From Cyclobacteriaceae bacterium (GTDB lineage Bacteria; Bacteroidota; Bacteroidia; Cytophagales; Cyclobacteriaceae), in assembly GCA_958296015.1 (NCBI GenBank), contig CATQIH010000013.1:186001-250000 (forward strand): 64,000 nt of DNA. Direction: 5' to 3'. The position numbers and the translations under genes were made by a program. A model generated the notes under the pieces. That model worked only from the letters and a program-made list of their open reading frames with translations. It did not search any database and was not told the origin of the DNA. Within the stretch, counting starts at the first letter, position 1, and each line of letters opens with the position of its first letter. Shown piece by piece: positions 33,003-42,668 of the stretch.

Positions 33003-36000
33003 ATGAAAAACAAGTTTACTAGATTCAGGCACAGTGCAAAACTTTGCGCTTTTGTATTGTGCTTCATAGGCACGTTGCTCCTGGGAGTAACGGTACATGC
33101 GCAAACCAGTGTTTCCGGCACCGTTACTTCTTCAGACAACGGCGCAGCCATGCCGGGTGTCAACGTGGTGGTGAAAGGAACTACTATTGGTACGGTGACG
33201 GATATTGAAGGCAACTACAAACTTAATGTGTCGGGCAACGATGCAGCACTCCAGTTCTCTTTCATTGGCTATACTTCACAGGATATACCCGTCAACGGGC
33301 GGTCAAATATCAGTGTAGCACTGGAACCTAACTTACAGCAACTGGGCGAGGTAGTGGTAACGGCCATTGGCATTGAGCAAAGCAAACGCCAGCTGGGGTA
33401 TACCGTACAGGAAGTGGACGGTGAACAGTTGGCCAAAGCCAACGAAACCAACCTTGTCAATGCCCTGAACAGCAAAGTAGCCGGGGTAAACGTCTACGGC
33501 TCTTCCGGGTCTCCGGGAGCTTCGGCCAACATCCGTATCCGGGGCAACACGTCTATCACCGGTAGCAACTCGCCGCTGTTTGTTGTGGATGGTATCCCGA
33601 TCAGCAATGACACTTATTCCAGCAGTGCCGTAGGCGGGGTAGACCAGTCTAACCGGGCGATAGATATTAATCCGGCAGATATTCAGAGCCTTACCGTGCT
33701 CAAAGGCCCTGCGGCTACGGTACTGTATGGTATCAGGGCAGCCAGTGGTGCTATCATTATTACCACCAAAAAGGGTAAGAAAGATACCAAACCTGTGGTA
33801 ACGCTTTCTACCAGCTGGGAGGTCAACGAAGTAAACCGCCTGATGCCCCTGCAAAAAGAATACAGCCAAGGCTTTGATGGCGTGTACATAGGACCCATTA
33901 ATCAGCAAGCGGCTTCCTGGGGCGCACCCATTAGTGATCTGGTGTTTGATGGTGATGAAAATTATCCATTTGACAGAAATGGTAACCTGGTACCCAAAAG
34001 TACGCTGCCCAATGGCAAGCCTGCTATAGGCTATGATAACCAGGAAAACTTCTTCAAAAGAGGGCTGGTTGCCGATAACAACATTTCTATTAGAGGTGGT
34101 ACCGCTGCCACTACTTATTATTTGTCGGCTGGTTTTCTCAACAACAATGGGATCATTCCCAATTCGCAATTTGACAGAACAAGCTTTAAAACTACTCTGT
34201 CTACAGACATCACCGAAAAACTCAATGCTTCCATCTCTGCCAGCTACGTCAATTCAGGCGGTGTACGGCCAGAAAGAGGCTCCAACGTGCGTGGTGTAAT
34301 GCTTGGACTGGTGAGAAACCCACCTACATTTGATGTTGGCAACGGAAAAGTGGGGCAGGCAGCTGCCGATGATCCGTCATCATATATCTTGCCGGATGGC
34401 ACAGAAAGAAGTTACCGGCATGGCACGTATGATAATCCTTACTGGGCTGTGAACAAGAACTATTCAACAGACGAAGTCAACCGTATCATTGGCTATGCCA
34501 ACCTTCAATACGAGCTGTTTCCTTTTATGAATATATCTTATAAACTTGGTATAGATCAGTATAGCGATACACGCAAGTCAAGGGTGGGTATAGTGCCTGC
34601 TCCAGGGCCAGACAAGCCGATCATCAATCCAGGCAATGTAGATTATGATAATATATTCAGTAAAAACCTCAATTCCGATCTGTTAATTACTTTTAATAAG
34701 GAGTTGAACTCAAACTTCTATATTGATGGGGTCATAGGGCATAACTATTTCTGGGAAAACTACCGCAGGGTATCCTTTGATGGAAACGAACTGAGCGTGC
34801 CTAATTTCTATCATATCTCCAATGCTACACCAGGCAATGCAGAAGAAATTGTCAGCCGTAGAAGGGTAGCAGGCTTATACGGGCAGGTCAACTTGGGCTT
34901 CAAAGATTACCTGTTTTTAAACCTGTCTGCCAGAAATGACTGGTCCTCTACGCTGCCCAAAGATAACAACTCGTTCTTTTATCCTGCTGCCAGCTTAGGG
35001 TTTGAGTTTACAGAAGCTCTGGGTTTAAGCAACAATCCGATCATCCCTTATGGAAAGTTGCGCGTAAGCTACGGACAGGTAGGAAAAGATGCACCATTGT
35101 ATGCCACCGCCAACTATTATGAGAAGACAGATGTCACAGGCGATGGCTTTACCGATGGTCTGGTGTTCCCTCTGTTAGGTGTCAATGCCTTTGAGCAGGA
35201 TGGAGTACTGGGAAACAACACGCTGAAACCAGAGCTTACTACTACCTTTGAGATAGGTGCTGATCTACGGCTTTTGAACAACCGTGTAAGCATGGAAGTG
35301 ACATACTACAGTTCAAAGACAACTGACCAGATCATCCCCGTGGATATTTCAGCAGCATCAGGCTTCCTATCCAGTATACAAAATGCAGGTTTGATAACCA
35401 ATAAAGGGATAGAAGCACTAGTGACAGTGACACCGGTACAAACCAATAGCTTTAAGTGGGATCTTACCGGTAACTTTACCAAATACAAAAATATTGTAGA
35501 AAGTATCTTGCCCGACGTAACTAATATATCATTGAGTGGCTTTGTTAGTGTGTCTTCCCGTGCCATCACAGGGCAACCTTACGGAGTACTCTTTGGCGAT
35601 GGCTTGCTACATGTTGACGACCCTAACAGTCCGTTGAACGGGCAGCTGATCATAGGTCCGGAAGGGTTTCCTTTGCCAGCGGTTGAATCTAAAATCATCG
35701 GAGATCCTAACCCTGACTGGCTACTGGGCTTGCGAAATACATTTACCTACAAAGGTATTTCTCTGACAGCATTGCTGGATATTCGTAAAGGAGGTGACGT
35801 TTGGAATGGTACCTATGGCCTGGCACAGTTTTTTGGCACATCCGCCAACTCTGCTGCATATCGTGGGGAGGCTGGTGATGGTGTTATCATTGCAGGAGCC
35901 ATGGAAAGTGGTGACGGATACGCTCCCAATACCCAGCAAGTAGACTTGAATAATAATGCTATTGGTTCAGAAGCCAACCGATGGAGACGCTATGGCTTTG

Positions 36001-36284
36001 GTACACTGGGAGAAGAAAACGTAGAAGATGCTTCCTGGGTACGCCTCAGAGAAGTTAGGCTATCGTACTCATTGCCTCAGTCAGTGATGGAAGGCATCCG
36101 TGGTATCAGCAACATTGACATATCACTGACCGGCAGAAACCTGCTGCTGTTTACCGGCTTCAAGGGTATTGACCCGGAAACTAACCTGATTGGTACGACA
36201 CAGGGTGAGAATGGCTTTGGTCTGGAGTATTTCAACAATCCAAATACCAGGGGATACGGTGCTAGTTTGAATATTACGTTCTAA
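33003..36284 (+). CDS. SusC/RagA-type TonB-linked outer-membrane transporter
   Basis: A 1093-residue transporter. Signal MKNKFTRFRHSAKLCAF...VHA, CarboxypepD_reg domain about 36-115 (SGTVTSSDNGAAMPGVNVVV), SusC box LGEVVVTAIGI, plug motifs LNSKVAGVNVY, IRIRGNTS, PLFVVDGIPI and SGAIIITTKKGK. It is a paralogue of the transporter at 24600-27797, clearly alike in the N-terminal domain and more diverged in the barrel, so the two probably take different ligands. susD follows 14 bp later. Confidence 0.95.
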   Translation: MKNKFTRFRHSAKLCAFVLCFIGTLLLGVTVHAQTSVSGTVTSSDNGAAMPGVNVVVKGTTIGTVTDIEGNYKLNVSGNDAALQFSFIGYTSQDIPVNGRSNISVALEPNLQQLGEVVVTAIGIEQSKRQLGYTVQEVDGEQLAKANETNLVNALNSKVAGVNVYGSSGSPGASANIRIRGNTSITGSNSPLFVVDGIPISNDTYSSSAVGGVDQSNRAIDINPADIQSLTVLKGPAATVLYGIRAASGAIIITTKKGKKDTKPVVTLSTSWEVNEVNRLMPLQKEYSQGFDGVYIGPINQQAASWGAPISDLVFDGDENYPFDRNGNLVPKSTLPNGKPAIGYDNQENFFKRGLVADNNISIRGGTAATTYYLSAGFLNNNGIIPNSQFDRTSFKTTLSTDITEKLNASISASYVNSGGVRPERGSNVRGVMLGLVRNPPTFDVGNGKVGQAAADDPSSYILPDGTERSYRHGTYDNPYWAVNKNYSTDEVNRIIGYANLQYELFPFMNISYKLGIDQYSDTRKSRVGIVPAPGPDKPIINPGNVDYDNIFSKNLNSDLLITFNKELNSNFYIDGVIGHNYFWENYRRVSFDGNELSVPNFYHISNATPGNAEEIVSRRRVAGLYGQVNLGFKDYLFLNLSARNDWSSTLPKDNNSFFYPAASLGFEFTEALGLSNNPIIPYGKLRVSYGQVGKDAPLYATANYYEKTDVTGDGFTDGLVFPLLGVNAFEQDGVLGNNTLKPELTTTFEIGADLRLLNNRVSMEVTYYSSKTTDQIIPVDISAASGFLSSIQNAGLITNKGIEALVTVTPVQTNSFKWDLTGNFTKYKNIVESILPDVTNISLSGFVSVSSRAITGQPYGVLFGDGLLHVDDPNSPLNGQLIIGPEGFPLPAVESKIIGDPNPDWLLGLRNTFTYKGISLTALLDIRKGGDVWNGTYGLAQFFGTSANSAAYRGEAGDGVIIAGAMESGDGYAPNTQQVDLNNNAIGSEANRWRRYGFGTLGEENVEDASWVRLREVRLSYSLPQSVMEGIRGISNIDISLTGRNLLLFTGFKGIDPETNLIGTTQGENGFGLEYFNNPNTRGYGASLNITF

Positions 36285-36298
36285 ATAAGATTATACAC

Positions 36299-37672
36299 AT
36301 GAAAAAATTCATTCAATATATAAGTGCGGTTTGCACAGCTTTGGTGTTGATGATAACCCCCTCCTGCGATTTTGGCGACACCAACATAGACCCTACCAAA
36401 GTAACAGAAGAACAGGTAACACTGAATCTGTCCTTGCCCTCTGCTATTGAGCAATTGGGCTTTACGGAAGGCGCAGAAGGTGGACGTACACCTGGCATAT
36501 TTATGCAATACTTTCTAGGCACGGATGCTCAGCAAATTGCCCTATCGCAATATAATATGCAGGACAACGTGATGAATAACCTGTGGAGAACAGGGATGTA
36601 TGGCGGGGGTATGAAAGATCTAAAGCTTATCATCAAAAAGACGACAGCTACAGAAGGCGGAGAAGGAACGGCTATCGATGCCCCTTACTATAGAGGGATT
36701 GCCAAGGTACTGATGGCCGAGCATCTGGACTTACTCACCACTTTCTTCGGAGATATTCCTTATTCTCAGGCATTTGATGGTGCCGAAGGTAATATTACGC
36801 CTGCTTATGACACCCAGGAAGAAATCTATGCAGCCATAGAAATACTGATCAACGAGGGAATAGCAGACCTGACGGGAGAAGCGGGTGATATTGTGCCCGC
36901 CAACGACGATCTGATCTATGGTGGCGATGCAGCTGCTTGGGCAAAAGCAGCGTATGGTCTGAAAGCCCGTTATATGATGCAGCAAGGAAAATATGAGGAA
37001 GCAAGCCAGGCGCTGCCCAATGCATTAGCAAGCAATGCCGACAATGCACTTTTTCCATTTGAGGAAAGCCTGACAGGAGGTAATCCATATAAGTTGTTTG
37101 AAAACCAACGTCCATCCACCCTGGCAATGCATCCTCACTACATAGAGGTATTGGCAGGAGACCCACGCTATCCGCTTTTGATTGGTCCCTCTAATGGCTT
37201 TTCCGATGAGTTCTGGACCAGCTTGGGTTCGTCATTAAAGATGATTACCTATTCGGAAGTAGCCTTTATGCGGGCAGAAATTGCAGCGCGTGGCGGTGAT
37301 GCCGCCGCCGCAGAAGCAGCCATGAAGGATGGAGTACGTGCTGAAATGGCACTGTTGGGAGTAGATGCTGGCGAAGCTGAGCTATACATACTGGGCCTGT
37401 CGGGCGGAGACCTGACCACCGTGATGAACGAGAAATACAAGTCTATGTATCCTTTGACACATGTGGCCTGGGCAGACCAGCGAAGAACGGGCTTACCAGC
37501 TTTAGTGCCTAATAAAACTATCAAAACAACCACAACTACCATTCCTCAGCGTTTTCCTTATCCAAGTAGTGAAGACCAGTTTAACAAAGCCAGCAAAGAT
37601 GCTGCTTTGGCACGATTAGGTATTACTACGGAAGATGGAAAAATCTTTAAAACACTGCCTGTTTTTGAATAA
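36299..37672 (+). CDS. SusD/RagB family surface lipoprotein (SusD-like_2 type)
   Basis: A 457-residue lipoprotein: MKKFIQYISAVCTALVLMITPSC (Cys23) followed by DFGDTNIDPTKVTEEQV, the usual start. YRGIAKVLMAEHLDLLTTFFGDIPYSQA is the conserved helix pair, and EVAFMRAEIAARGGDAAAAEA is TPR-like. It should form the lid of the neighbouring SusC. The operon again holds no enzyme gene. Confidence 0.93.
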   Translation: MKKFIQYISAVCTALVLMITPSCDFGDTNIDPTKVTEEQVTLNLSLPSAIEQLGFTEGAEGGRTPGIFMQYFLGTDAQQIALSQYNMQDNVMNNLWRTGMYGGGMKDLKLIIKKTTATEGGEGTAIDAPYYRGIAKVLMAEHLDLLTTFFGDIPYSQAFDGAEGNITPAYDTQEEIYAAIEILINEGIADLTGEAGDIVPANDDLIYGGDAAAWAKAAYGLKARYMMQQGKYEEASQALPNALASNADNALFPFEESLTGGNPYKLFENQRPSTLAMHPHYIEVLAGDPRYPLLIGPSNGFSDEFWTSLGSSLKMITYSEVAFMRAEIAARGGDAAAAEAAMKDGVRAEMALLGVDAGEAELYILGLSGGDLTTVMNEKYKSMYPLTHVAWADQRRTGLPALVPNKTIKTTTTTIPQRFPYPSSEDQFNKASKDAALARLGITTEDGKIFKTLPVFE

Positions 37673-37693
37673 AAACTAAAAATTATTTGATTT

Positions 37694-38923
37694 ATGAAAA
37701 ATAAATATATCCATTTTATATTGATAGCAGTAGGTATGATGGTGATGGCCTGTGAGGAGAATCCGGATTATTTCGATCTTCAAAAGGCACCTTCGATGAT
37801 TACTTTTGAAGGTTACCCAGATTACTCCGCTACCTTTGCTACAACAGATGATATCACTATCCCTGTGACAGCTACCAATGCCGGAGAAATTACAGTAGAT
37901 CGCAGAATTACTTATCCTACTACTATAAATGATAAAGATACGACATTGACAGTTCGGAGTCAGATTGCAACCCTTACTGGACCAGAAGCAGTGTTAAATA
38001 CTACCTGGGAAACAATATTAGCTAATCCTCAAAATGTTGGCCCTGATGCAATCACAGCTATAGATATTATCTTTGTAACGACTGTCAATGGTCAGCAGAC
38101 TTCCAGAAGTTTTTCTTTGGATTTTACCAGCCCAATCTCAGATGTAGAAGCACCGGAAACTGCTTTCTATGGATCGGACATTAGTATCAATTACAAAATC
38201 AGTTCTTTGCAATCGCCTATCCAGAAAGTTGATTTCTTTACCAAGATTGGTGACGGAGCGTATGGCACTACACCGGTAAAAACGGTGCAAGTCAATGCAC
38301 CAGACTTTGAGGATTCTGTCTCTATGCTTACTTTCCCCAGCGAGGCACAGATCAAGGCAGGTACCAAGTTTACAGTGCAACTGGTGGCCACAGCAGCCAA
38401 TGGCATGACGGCCACAGAAACAGTAGATATCACTGCGGCTAACATGGCACTTGAAATAACCGGAGAGGCCACGTTGAGAACAGCTGGCTATCAGGTGGAA
38501 GTTGGTGTACTTGACTCGCTGAGCCAGGCTTTTGACTTCTCTCAAAACAAAGTGCTCAAAAAATCCACCATCAATGCCTACCCTGATTCTGCGGATGTGA
38601 GACTGGTCGTGGAAGAAGATCTCTTCGGTATCAAAAGCTTATCGCTGGTAGCCGGAGGACAAACTACTTTCGTGGCGGCCGGAGATACCTTTAGCTTCGA
38701 GAGTGCTTCTTATGAAACTGTGCGTGATGCTTTTGCAGCAGGCATAGCCGTCGACCAGTTTGAAAATATCGCTACCCTACCTAGCCAGCAGGTAATTCTG
38801 GTAAAGCTAGGTGATGTAGCCGATGGCAATTCCAAGCAATATGCAGTGATGCAGATTGCTGATGTTGTCAAAGGATTTGATATCAATCAAAGCGAAGTAA
38901 CCATTATGTATATGGCGAGATAA
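37694..38923 (+). CDS. Accessory Sus-operon lipoprotein
   Basis: A 409-residue lipoprotein (MMVMAC, Cys20) in the SusE/F position, 21 bp after susD. The mature protein is a string of beta-sandwich domains: one at about 35-125 and another at about 150-250 (DISINYKISSLQSPIQKVDFF ... KFTVQLVATAANGMTATETV). The last 130 residues are less clear. It does not resemble the Calx-beta lipoprotein of the other operon, so the two operons differ in their third gene. Surface ligand binding is an inference. Confidence 0.75.
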   Translation: MKNKYIHFILIAVGMMVMACEENPDYFDLQKAPSMITFEGYPDYSATFATTDDITIPVTATNAGEITVDRRITYPTTINDKDTTLTVRSQIATLTGPEAVLNTTWETILANPQNVGPDAITAIDIIFVTTVNGQQTSRSFSLDFTSPISDVEAPETAFYGSDISINYKISSLQSPIQKVDFFTKIGDGAYGTTPVKTVQVNAPDFEDSVSMLTFPSEAQIKAGTKFTVQLVATAANGMTATETVDITAANMALEITGEATLRTAGYQVEVGVLDSLSQAFDFSQNKVLKKSTINAYPDSADVRLVVEEDLFGIKSLSLVAGGQTTFVAAGDTFSFESASYETVRDAFAAGIAVDQFENIATLPSQQVILVKLGDVADGNSKQYAVMQIADVVKGFDINQSEVTIMYMAR

Positions 38924-38950
38924 AGTATTATCCTCACTTTTATAAAATAC

Positions 38951-38983
38951 AAAAGCGGCCTGATGCTATCGGGCCGCTTTTTT
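38951..38983 (+). terminator. Terminator of the second Sus operon
   Basis: AAAAGCGGCC / GGCCGCTTTT stem, extended by GAT/ATC, then a T-run, 28 bp after the last gene. Confidence 0.92.
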
Positions 38984-39033
38984 AATATGCTACATCCTCC
39001 CATTCTATAGTTTACCAATCCCCCCCTCGCCCC

Positions 39034-39102
39034 CCGTTCTGTGTCTCACAGAACGGATAAAGTACTGTACCCAATCCCCCCGTTCTGTGTCTCACAGAAC
39101 GG
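39034..39102. repeat. Twin identical 23-base hairpins
   Basis: CCGTTCTGTG-TCT-CACAGAACGG occurs at 39034-39056 and 39080-39102, each preceded by a C-run and followed by ATAAA. The interval 38924-39225 has no gene; apart from the operon terminator and these hairpins I see nothing in it. Confidence 0.9.
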
Positions 39103-39225
39103 ATAAAAATACTCTTGATCAGATGTCATATGGTTCGGGTATATACAAACACCCCGCCTCTGCGTGTCACAAGACCCATCACATCAGTCATAATATAGGG
39201 TGGTTTCAAATCTTTGTTGTCTGGT

Positions 39226-40179
39226 TCACTGGTCACCTGGCCTTTTCTTCGCCAGGTTTTCCAGCATATCGCGGGTGGTGGCTTTCAGATCATACTGATG
39301 TTGCCAGTGCCAGTCGTCTTTGGCTTGCTGGTCATTGATGGTATTGGGCCAGGAGTCGGCAATCTGCTGGCGGAAATCGGGAGCATACGTAGTAGTAAAA
39401 TCCGGTATCACCTGCCGGATGGCCGTGGTGATCTCTGCCGGAGAAGCACTGAACCCTGCCAGGTTGTAGCCAGACCGCACTTTGATCTGTTGAGCCGGTG
39501 CCTGCATCAGGTCTAGGGTAGCTTTCACGGCATCAGGCATGTACATGAGTGGCAATGTGGTATCCTGTTGCAAAAAGCATTCGTAGTCTTTACCTGCTGC
39601 AGCATGGTAATAGATATCTACGGCAAAGTCGGTGGTGCCGCCACCAGGTGGGGCTTTATAGCTTACCAACCCCGGATAGCGCAGGCTGCGCACGTCCACG
39701 TCAAACTTACGGGCATAGTATGCGCACAACCGCTCACCGGCCAGCTTGGTGAGTCCATACATGGTATCAGGCGAGGTGATGGTTTCCTGTGGCGTATTGT
39801 TTTTGGGCGTAGTGCTGCCAAACACAGCAATAGAACTGGGCCAGAATATCTTTTTAAGCACACCCGCCTTGCCCAGTTCCAGCACATGCAAGAGTCCGTT
39901 CATATTGATCTGCCAGGCCAGCATGGGGTTGAGTTCTCCTTTGGCAGACAGCAAAGCAGCCAGCAGATACACCTCTTCTACCTGATGTTCCCGGATGATC
40001 TGATGCAGACGATCTTTGTCCAGTACATCCAACTTTTCAAAATGCGCTACCGGCTGTGCAGGCTCACTGACATCCGAGGCAATGATACGGTCTGCTCCGT
40101 ATAGGTCAGATAGAGCAGTAGTTAATTCTGTACCCAACTGCCCGTTGGCACCGATAACCAGCATACGAGGGTCTGTCAT
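39226..40179 (-). CDS. tdh: L-threonine 3-dehydrogenase, SDR type
   Basis: A 317-residue extended SDR. NAD site GANGQLG (10-16), Ser116, catalytic Tyr141/Lys145 (YGLTK), and the threonine-dehydrogenase hallmark YPGLVSYKAPPGGGTTDFAV near residues 170-190. It oxidises L-threonine to 2-amino-3-ketobutyrate and is the short-chain form known from Flavobacterium and animals, unrelated to the zinc enzyme of E. coli. The divergent gene across a 229-bp gap is kbl, which uses the product, so the two form one pathway. Confidence 0.92.
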   Translation of the reverse strand: MTDPRMLVIGANGQLGTELTTALSDLYGADRIIASDVSEPAQPVAHFEKLDVLDKDRLHQIIREHQVEEVYLLAALLSAKGELNPMLAWQINMNGLLHVLELGKAGVLKKIFWPSSIAVFGSTTPKNNTPQETITSPDTMYGLTKLAGERLCAYYARKFDVDVRSLRYPGLVSYKAPPGGGTTDFAVDIYYHAAAGKDYECFLQQDTTLPLMYMPDAVKATLDLMQAPAQQIKVRSGYNLAGFSASPAEITTAIRQVIPDFTTTYAPDFRQQIADSWPNTINDQQAKDDWHWQHQYDLKATTRDMLENLAKKRPGDQ

Positions 40180-40232
40180 GATTCTAATAACAATATGTAG
40201 GTAGGATGATGAAGGTTAAGTGATAAAGTATT

Positions 40233-40285
40233 ATTCAACATTCAACATTCAACATTCAACATTCAACATTCAACATTCAACATTC
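40233..40285. repeat. Heptamer tandem repeat (ATTCAAC)7 between tdh and kbl
   Basis: Seven perfect copies of ATTCAAC (40233-40281) and a partial eighth. It occupies the shared upstream region of the divergent tdh and kbl genes, 54 bp from the tdh start, where a change in copy number would alter promoter spacing. Confidence 0.95.
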
Positions 40286-40408
40286 TTCATAAAAAACTCT
40301 GCGAAATTATGATATTTACATCTATTCGAATGCCAAAGCTAAAGAAATTATTTGCGAATGCTCAACGTTGCGTTAGTAGCATTCAAACACTCAAAAGCAA
40401 AAACCAAC

Positions 40409-41596
40409 ATGTACGAAACGCTCAAACCCACCCTTCAGGAAGAACTAGCCAATATCAAAGAAGCCGGTCTGTATAAAAAGGAACGCATCATTACCACCCC
40501 GCAGGAAGCGGTGATCCGGACTACAACCGGAAAGGAAGTGATTAATTTCTGCGCAAACAATTACCTGGGCCTGTCTTCGCACCCCAAAGTAGTGGAAGCA
40601 GCCAAAGAAACCATCGATACGCATGGTTACGGCATGTCTTCGGTGCGCTTTATCTGTGGTACGCAGGATATTCACAAGACGTTGGAAAAGAAACTCTCCG
40701 AGTTCCTGGGTATGGAAGATACTATTTTGTATGCTGCTGCCTTTGATGCCAATGGCGGCGTATTTGAACCGCTCTTCGGAGCAGAAGATGCCATCATCTC
40801 CGATGCGCTTAACCATGCGTCTATCATCGATGGCGTACGTTTGTGCAAAGCACAGCGTTTCCGCTACAAGCATAATGATATGGCCGACCTGGAAGAAAAG
40901 CTCAAAGAAGCTTCCGGTGCCCGCCACCGTATCATTGTGACCGACGGCGCATTCTCTATGGATGGTACCATTGCCCAATTGGATAAAATCTGCGATCTGG
41001 CAGACAAATACAAAGCCCTGGTGATGACCGATGAATGTCATGCCACTGGCTTTATTGGCAAGACCGGTCGTGGCGTGCATGAATACAGAAATGTGATGGG
41101 TAGGGTAGACATCATCACCAGCACATTGGGCAAAGCTCTGGGTGGGGCTTCCGGTGGATTCACCAGTGCCCGCAAAGAGATTGTAGAACTACTGCGCCAG
41201 CGTTCTCGTCCGTATTTATTCTCCAACACCCTGGCACCTTCTATCGTGGGAGCTTCCATTGCCGTGCTGGATATGCTCTCTGAAACCACCGAGCTGCGCG
41301 ATAAGCTGGAAGAAAGCACCCTGTACTTCCGTCAGCAAATGACCGATGCCGGTTTTGATATCAAACCTGGGGAACACCCAATCGTGCCGATCATGCTGTA
41401 TGATGCTCCACTGGCGCAGAAGTTTGCTGAGAAGTTGCTGGAGAAAGGTATTTATGTGATAGGCTTCTACTACCCTGTGGTGCCGCAAGGCCAAGCCCGC
41501 ATCCGGGTGCAAATATCTGCCGTACACGAGCGCAAACATCTGGATCAAGCCATCCAGGCATTTACTGAGATTGGCAAGGAGTTGGAGGTGATTTAG
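40409..41596 (+). CDS. kbl: Glycine C-acetyltransferase (2-amino-3-ketobutyrate CoA ligase)
   Basis: A 395-residue PLP enzyme of the alpha-oxoamine synthase family. I start at the ATG at 40409 ([16 protein letters not shown]), which matches the usual family start; the frame can be extended to 40352 but without family similarity. [24 protein letters not shown] and the PLP lysine Lys242 in STLGKALGG are present. It splits 2-amino-3-ketobutyrate with CoA into glycine and acetyl-CoA. In related bacteria a homologue serves in sulfonolipid synthesis, but the high similarity to true KBL and the tdh neighbour favour threonine breakdown. Confidence 0.93.
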   Translation: MYETLKPTLQEELANIKEAGLYKKERIITTPQEAVIRTTTGKEVINFCANNYLGLSSHPKVVEAAKETIDTHGYGMSSVRFICGTQDIHKTLEKKLSEFLGMEDTILYAAAFDANGGVFEPLFGAEDAIISDALNHASIIDGVRLCKAQRFRYKHNDMADLEEKLKEASGARHRIIVTDGAFSMDGTIAQLDKICDLADKYKALVMTDECHATGFIGKTGRGVHEYRNVMGRVDIITSTLGKALGGASGGFTSARKEIVELLRQRSRPYLFSNTLAPSIVGASIAVLDMLSETTELRDKLEESTLYFRQQMTDAGFDIKPGEHPIVPIMLYDAPLAQKFAEKLLEKGIYVIGFYYPVVPQGQARIRVQISAVHERKHLDQAIQAFTEIGKELEVI

Positions 41597-41653
41597 GTGT
41601 TGGGGTTTTAATGAGATACTGTTAACAATATTCCGTATCTAATGTCCAACACC
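41596..41653 (+). repeat. Long inverted repeat after kbl
   Basis: GGTGTTGG (41596-41603) pairs with CCAACACC (41646-41653), and AGATAC with GTATCT inside it. No T-run, so at best a weak terminator. Confidence 0.4.
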
Positions 41654-41739
41654 AAATACCCGGAACCCAATCCCCAGTATCAACGCAATAGCTGCTTATC
41701 ATTCATCGTTTGCTCAACATAAAAGATCACTGTTGTTTC

Positions 41740-42600
41740 ATGATTAGATATTATCTGACGTTTTTGTTTTTAGTATATAGCCTGTGGGGTGTGGCCCAGA
41801 CAGTAGTCAAAGATACGGTGGCTGCTGATACGGCTGATGCGCGAAATGGCTTTATCATTGACCCTGCTACTAAAATTCCGCTGACGATCAACCTGAATGA
41901 GGAGGAGGAAGAAGAGGAAGATACTCTGAAGATAGAAGAGAAAAAGCCTAAGCGTAATGTCTTTTTTGATCTTAAAACTAAAAAGGGCTTCACCAAATCA
42001 GGCTACGCCGGTCAGACGATCATCGAGCAGTTTCGCTATCTGAAAAGCTATGAGGATCCAGACCCCTATGTGCGGGATGTATATTGGTACGATACCAAAC
42101 GCAAGCAAATCCGTACCACGCATAACATCGATAAGAAGAAAGCCCTGATCCTGCATGGCCCGTACAAAAAGATTACGGCAGATGGTGAAGTGCTGGAAAA
42201 AGGGATGTTCTATAAAGGTACCAAACAGGGTCGCTGGACCAAGTACAATAAAAACTTTATCCTGATGGACAAGGAAAAATATACCAAAGGATGGCCCAGG
42301 GAATCGGAGGTGGCTTACTATAATCCGGACAAACGGGACAAACTCAAAGAAGTGATTCCGATAGAGTATGGAGAGAAAGAAGGATATTACTTTTACTTTC
42401 ATCAAAGTGGACGGGTAGCCGTAGAAGGAGAATATCAGTTGGGCAAAAAAGTAGGTCTGTGGACAGAATACTATGACTACGACCGCCGCCCCAAAAAACA
42501 GATCAAATATCCCGATGATCCCTTTGACAAAAAGGCCAGGCCGTACGTAACCAAAGAATGGAGTCCTGAAGGGCAGGTGGTGTATGACTATAAAAAATAG
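41740..42600 (+). CDS. Secreted MORN/YwqK-like repeat protein
   Basis: A 286-residue protein from the ATG at 41740, which gives the signal peptide MIRYYLTFLFLVYSLWGVAQ. An acidic stretch with Glu/Asp runs (LNEEEEEEEDTLKIEEK) is followed by MORN-like units of the toxin-antitoxin YwqK type: HGPYKKITADGEVLEKGMFY, GTKQGRWTKYN, HQSGRVAVEGEYQLGKKVGLW. Such repeats form beta-hairpin rods. Periplasmic or surface location; function unknown. It is a single gene. Confidence 0.75.
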   Translation: MIRYYLTFLFLVYSLWGVAQTVVKDTVAADTADARNGFIIDPATKIPLTINLNEEEEEEEDTLKIEEKKPKRNVFFDLKTKKGFTKSGYAGQTIIEQFRYLKSYEDPDPYVRDVYWYDTKRKQIRTTHNIDKKKALILHGPYKKITADGEVLEKGMFYKGTKQGRWTKYNKNFILMDKEKYTKGWPRESEVAYYNPDKRDKLKEVIPIEYGEKEGYYFYFHQSGRVAVEGEYQLGKKVGLWTEYYDYDRRPKKQIKYPDDPFDKKARPYVTKEWSPEGQVVYDYKK

Positions 42601-42668
42601 ATGGAAGGCCGGGTTGAAGATCGGAGACCGAAGCAATACTGCATAAGGGTAAAAGTGTGAAGTTGATG

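Noticed and set aside
38924-39225. Small gene between the second Sus operon and tdh
   Set aside because: The only longer frame crosses the twin hairpins and ends in the tdh antisense; no coding features.
40352-40408. Longer N-terminus for KBL
   Set aside because: The family starts at MYETL; the extension has no similarity and follows the repeat-bearing promoter region.
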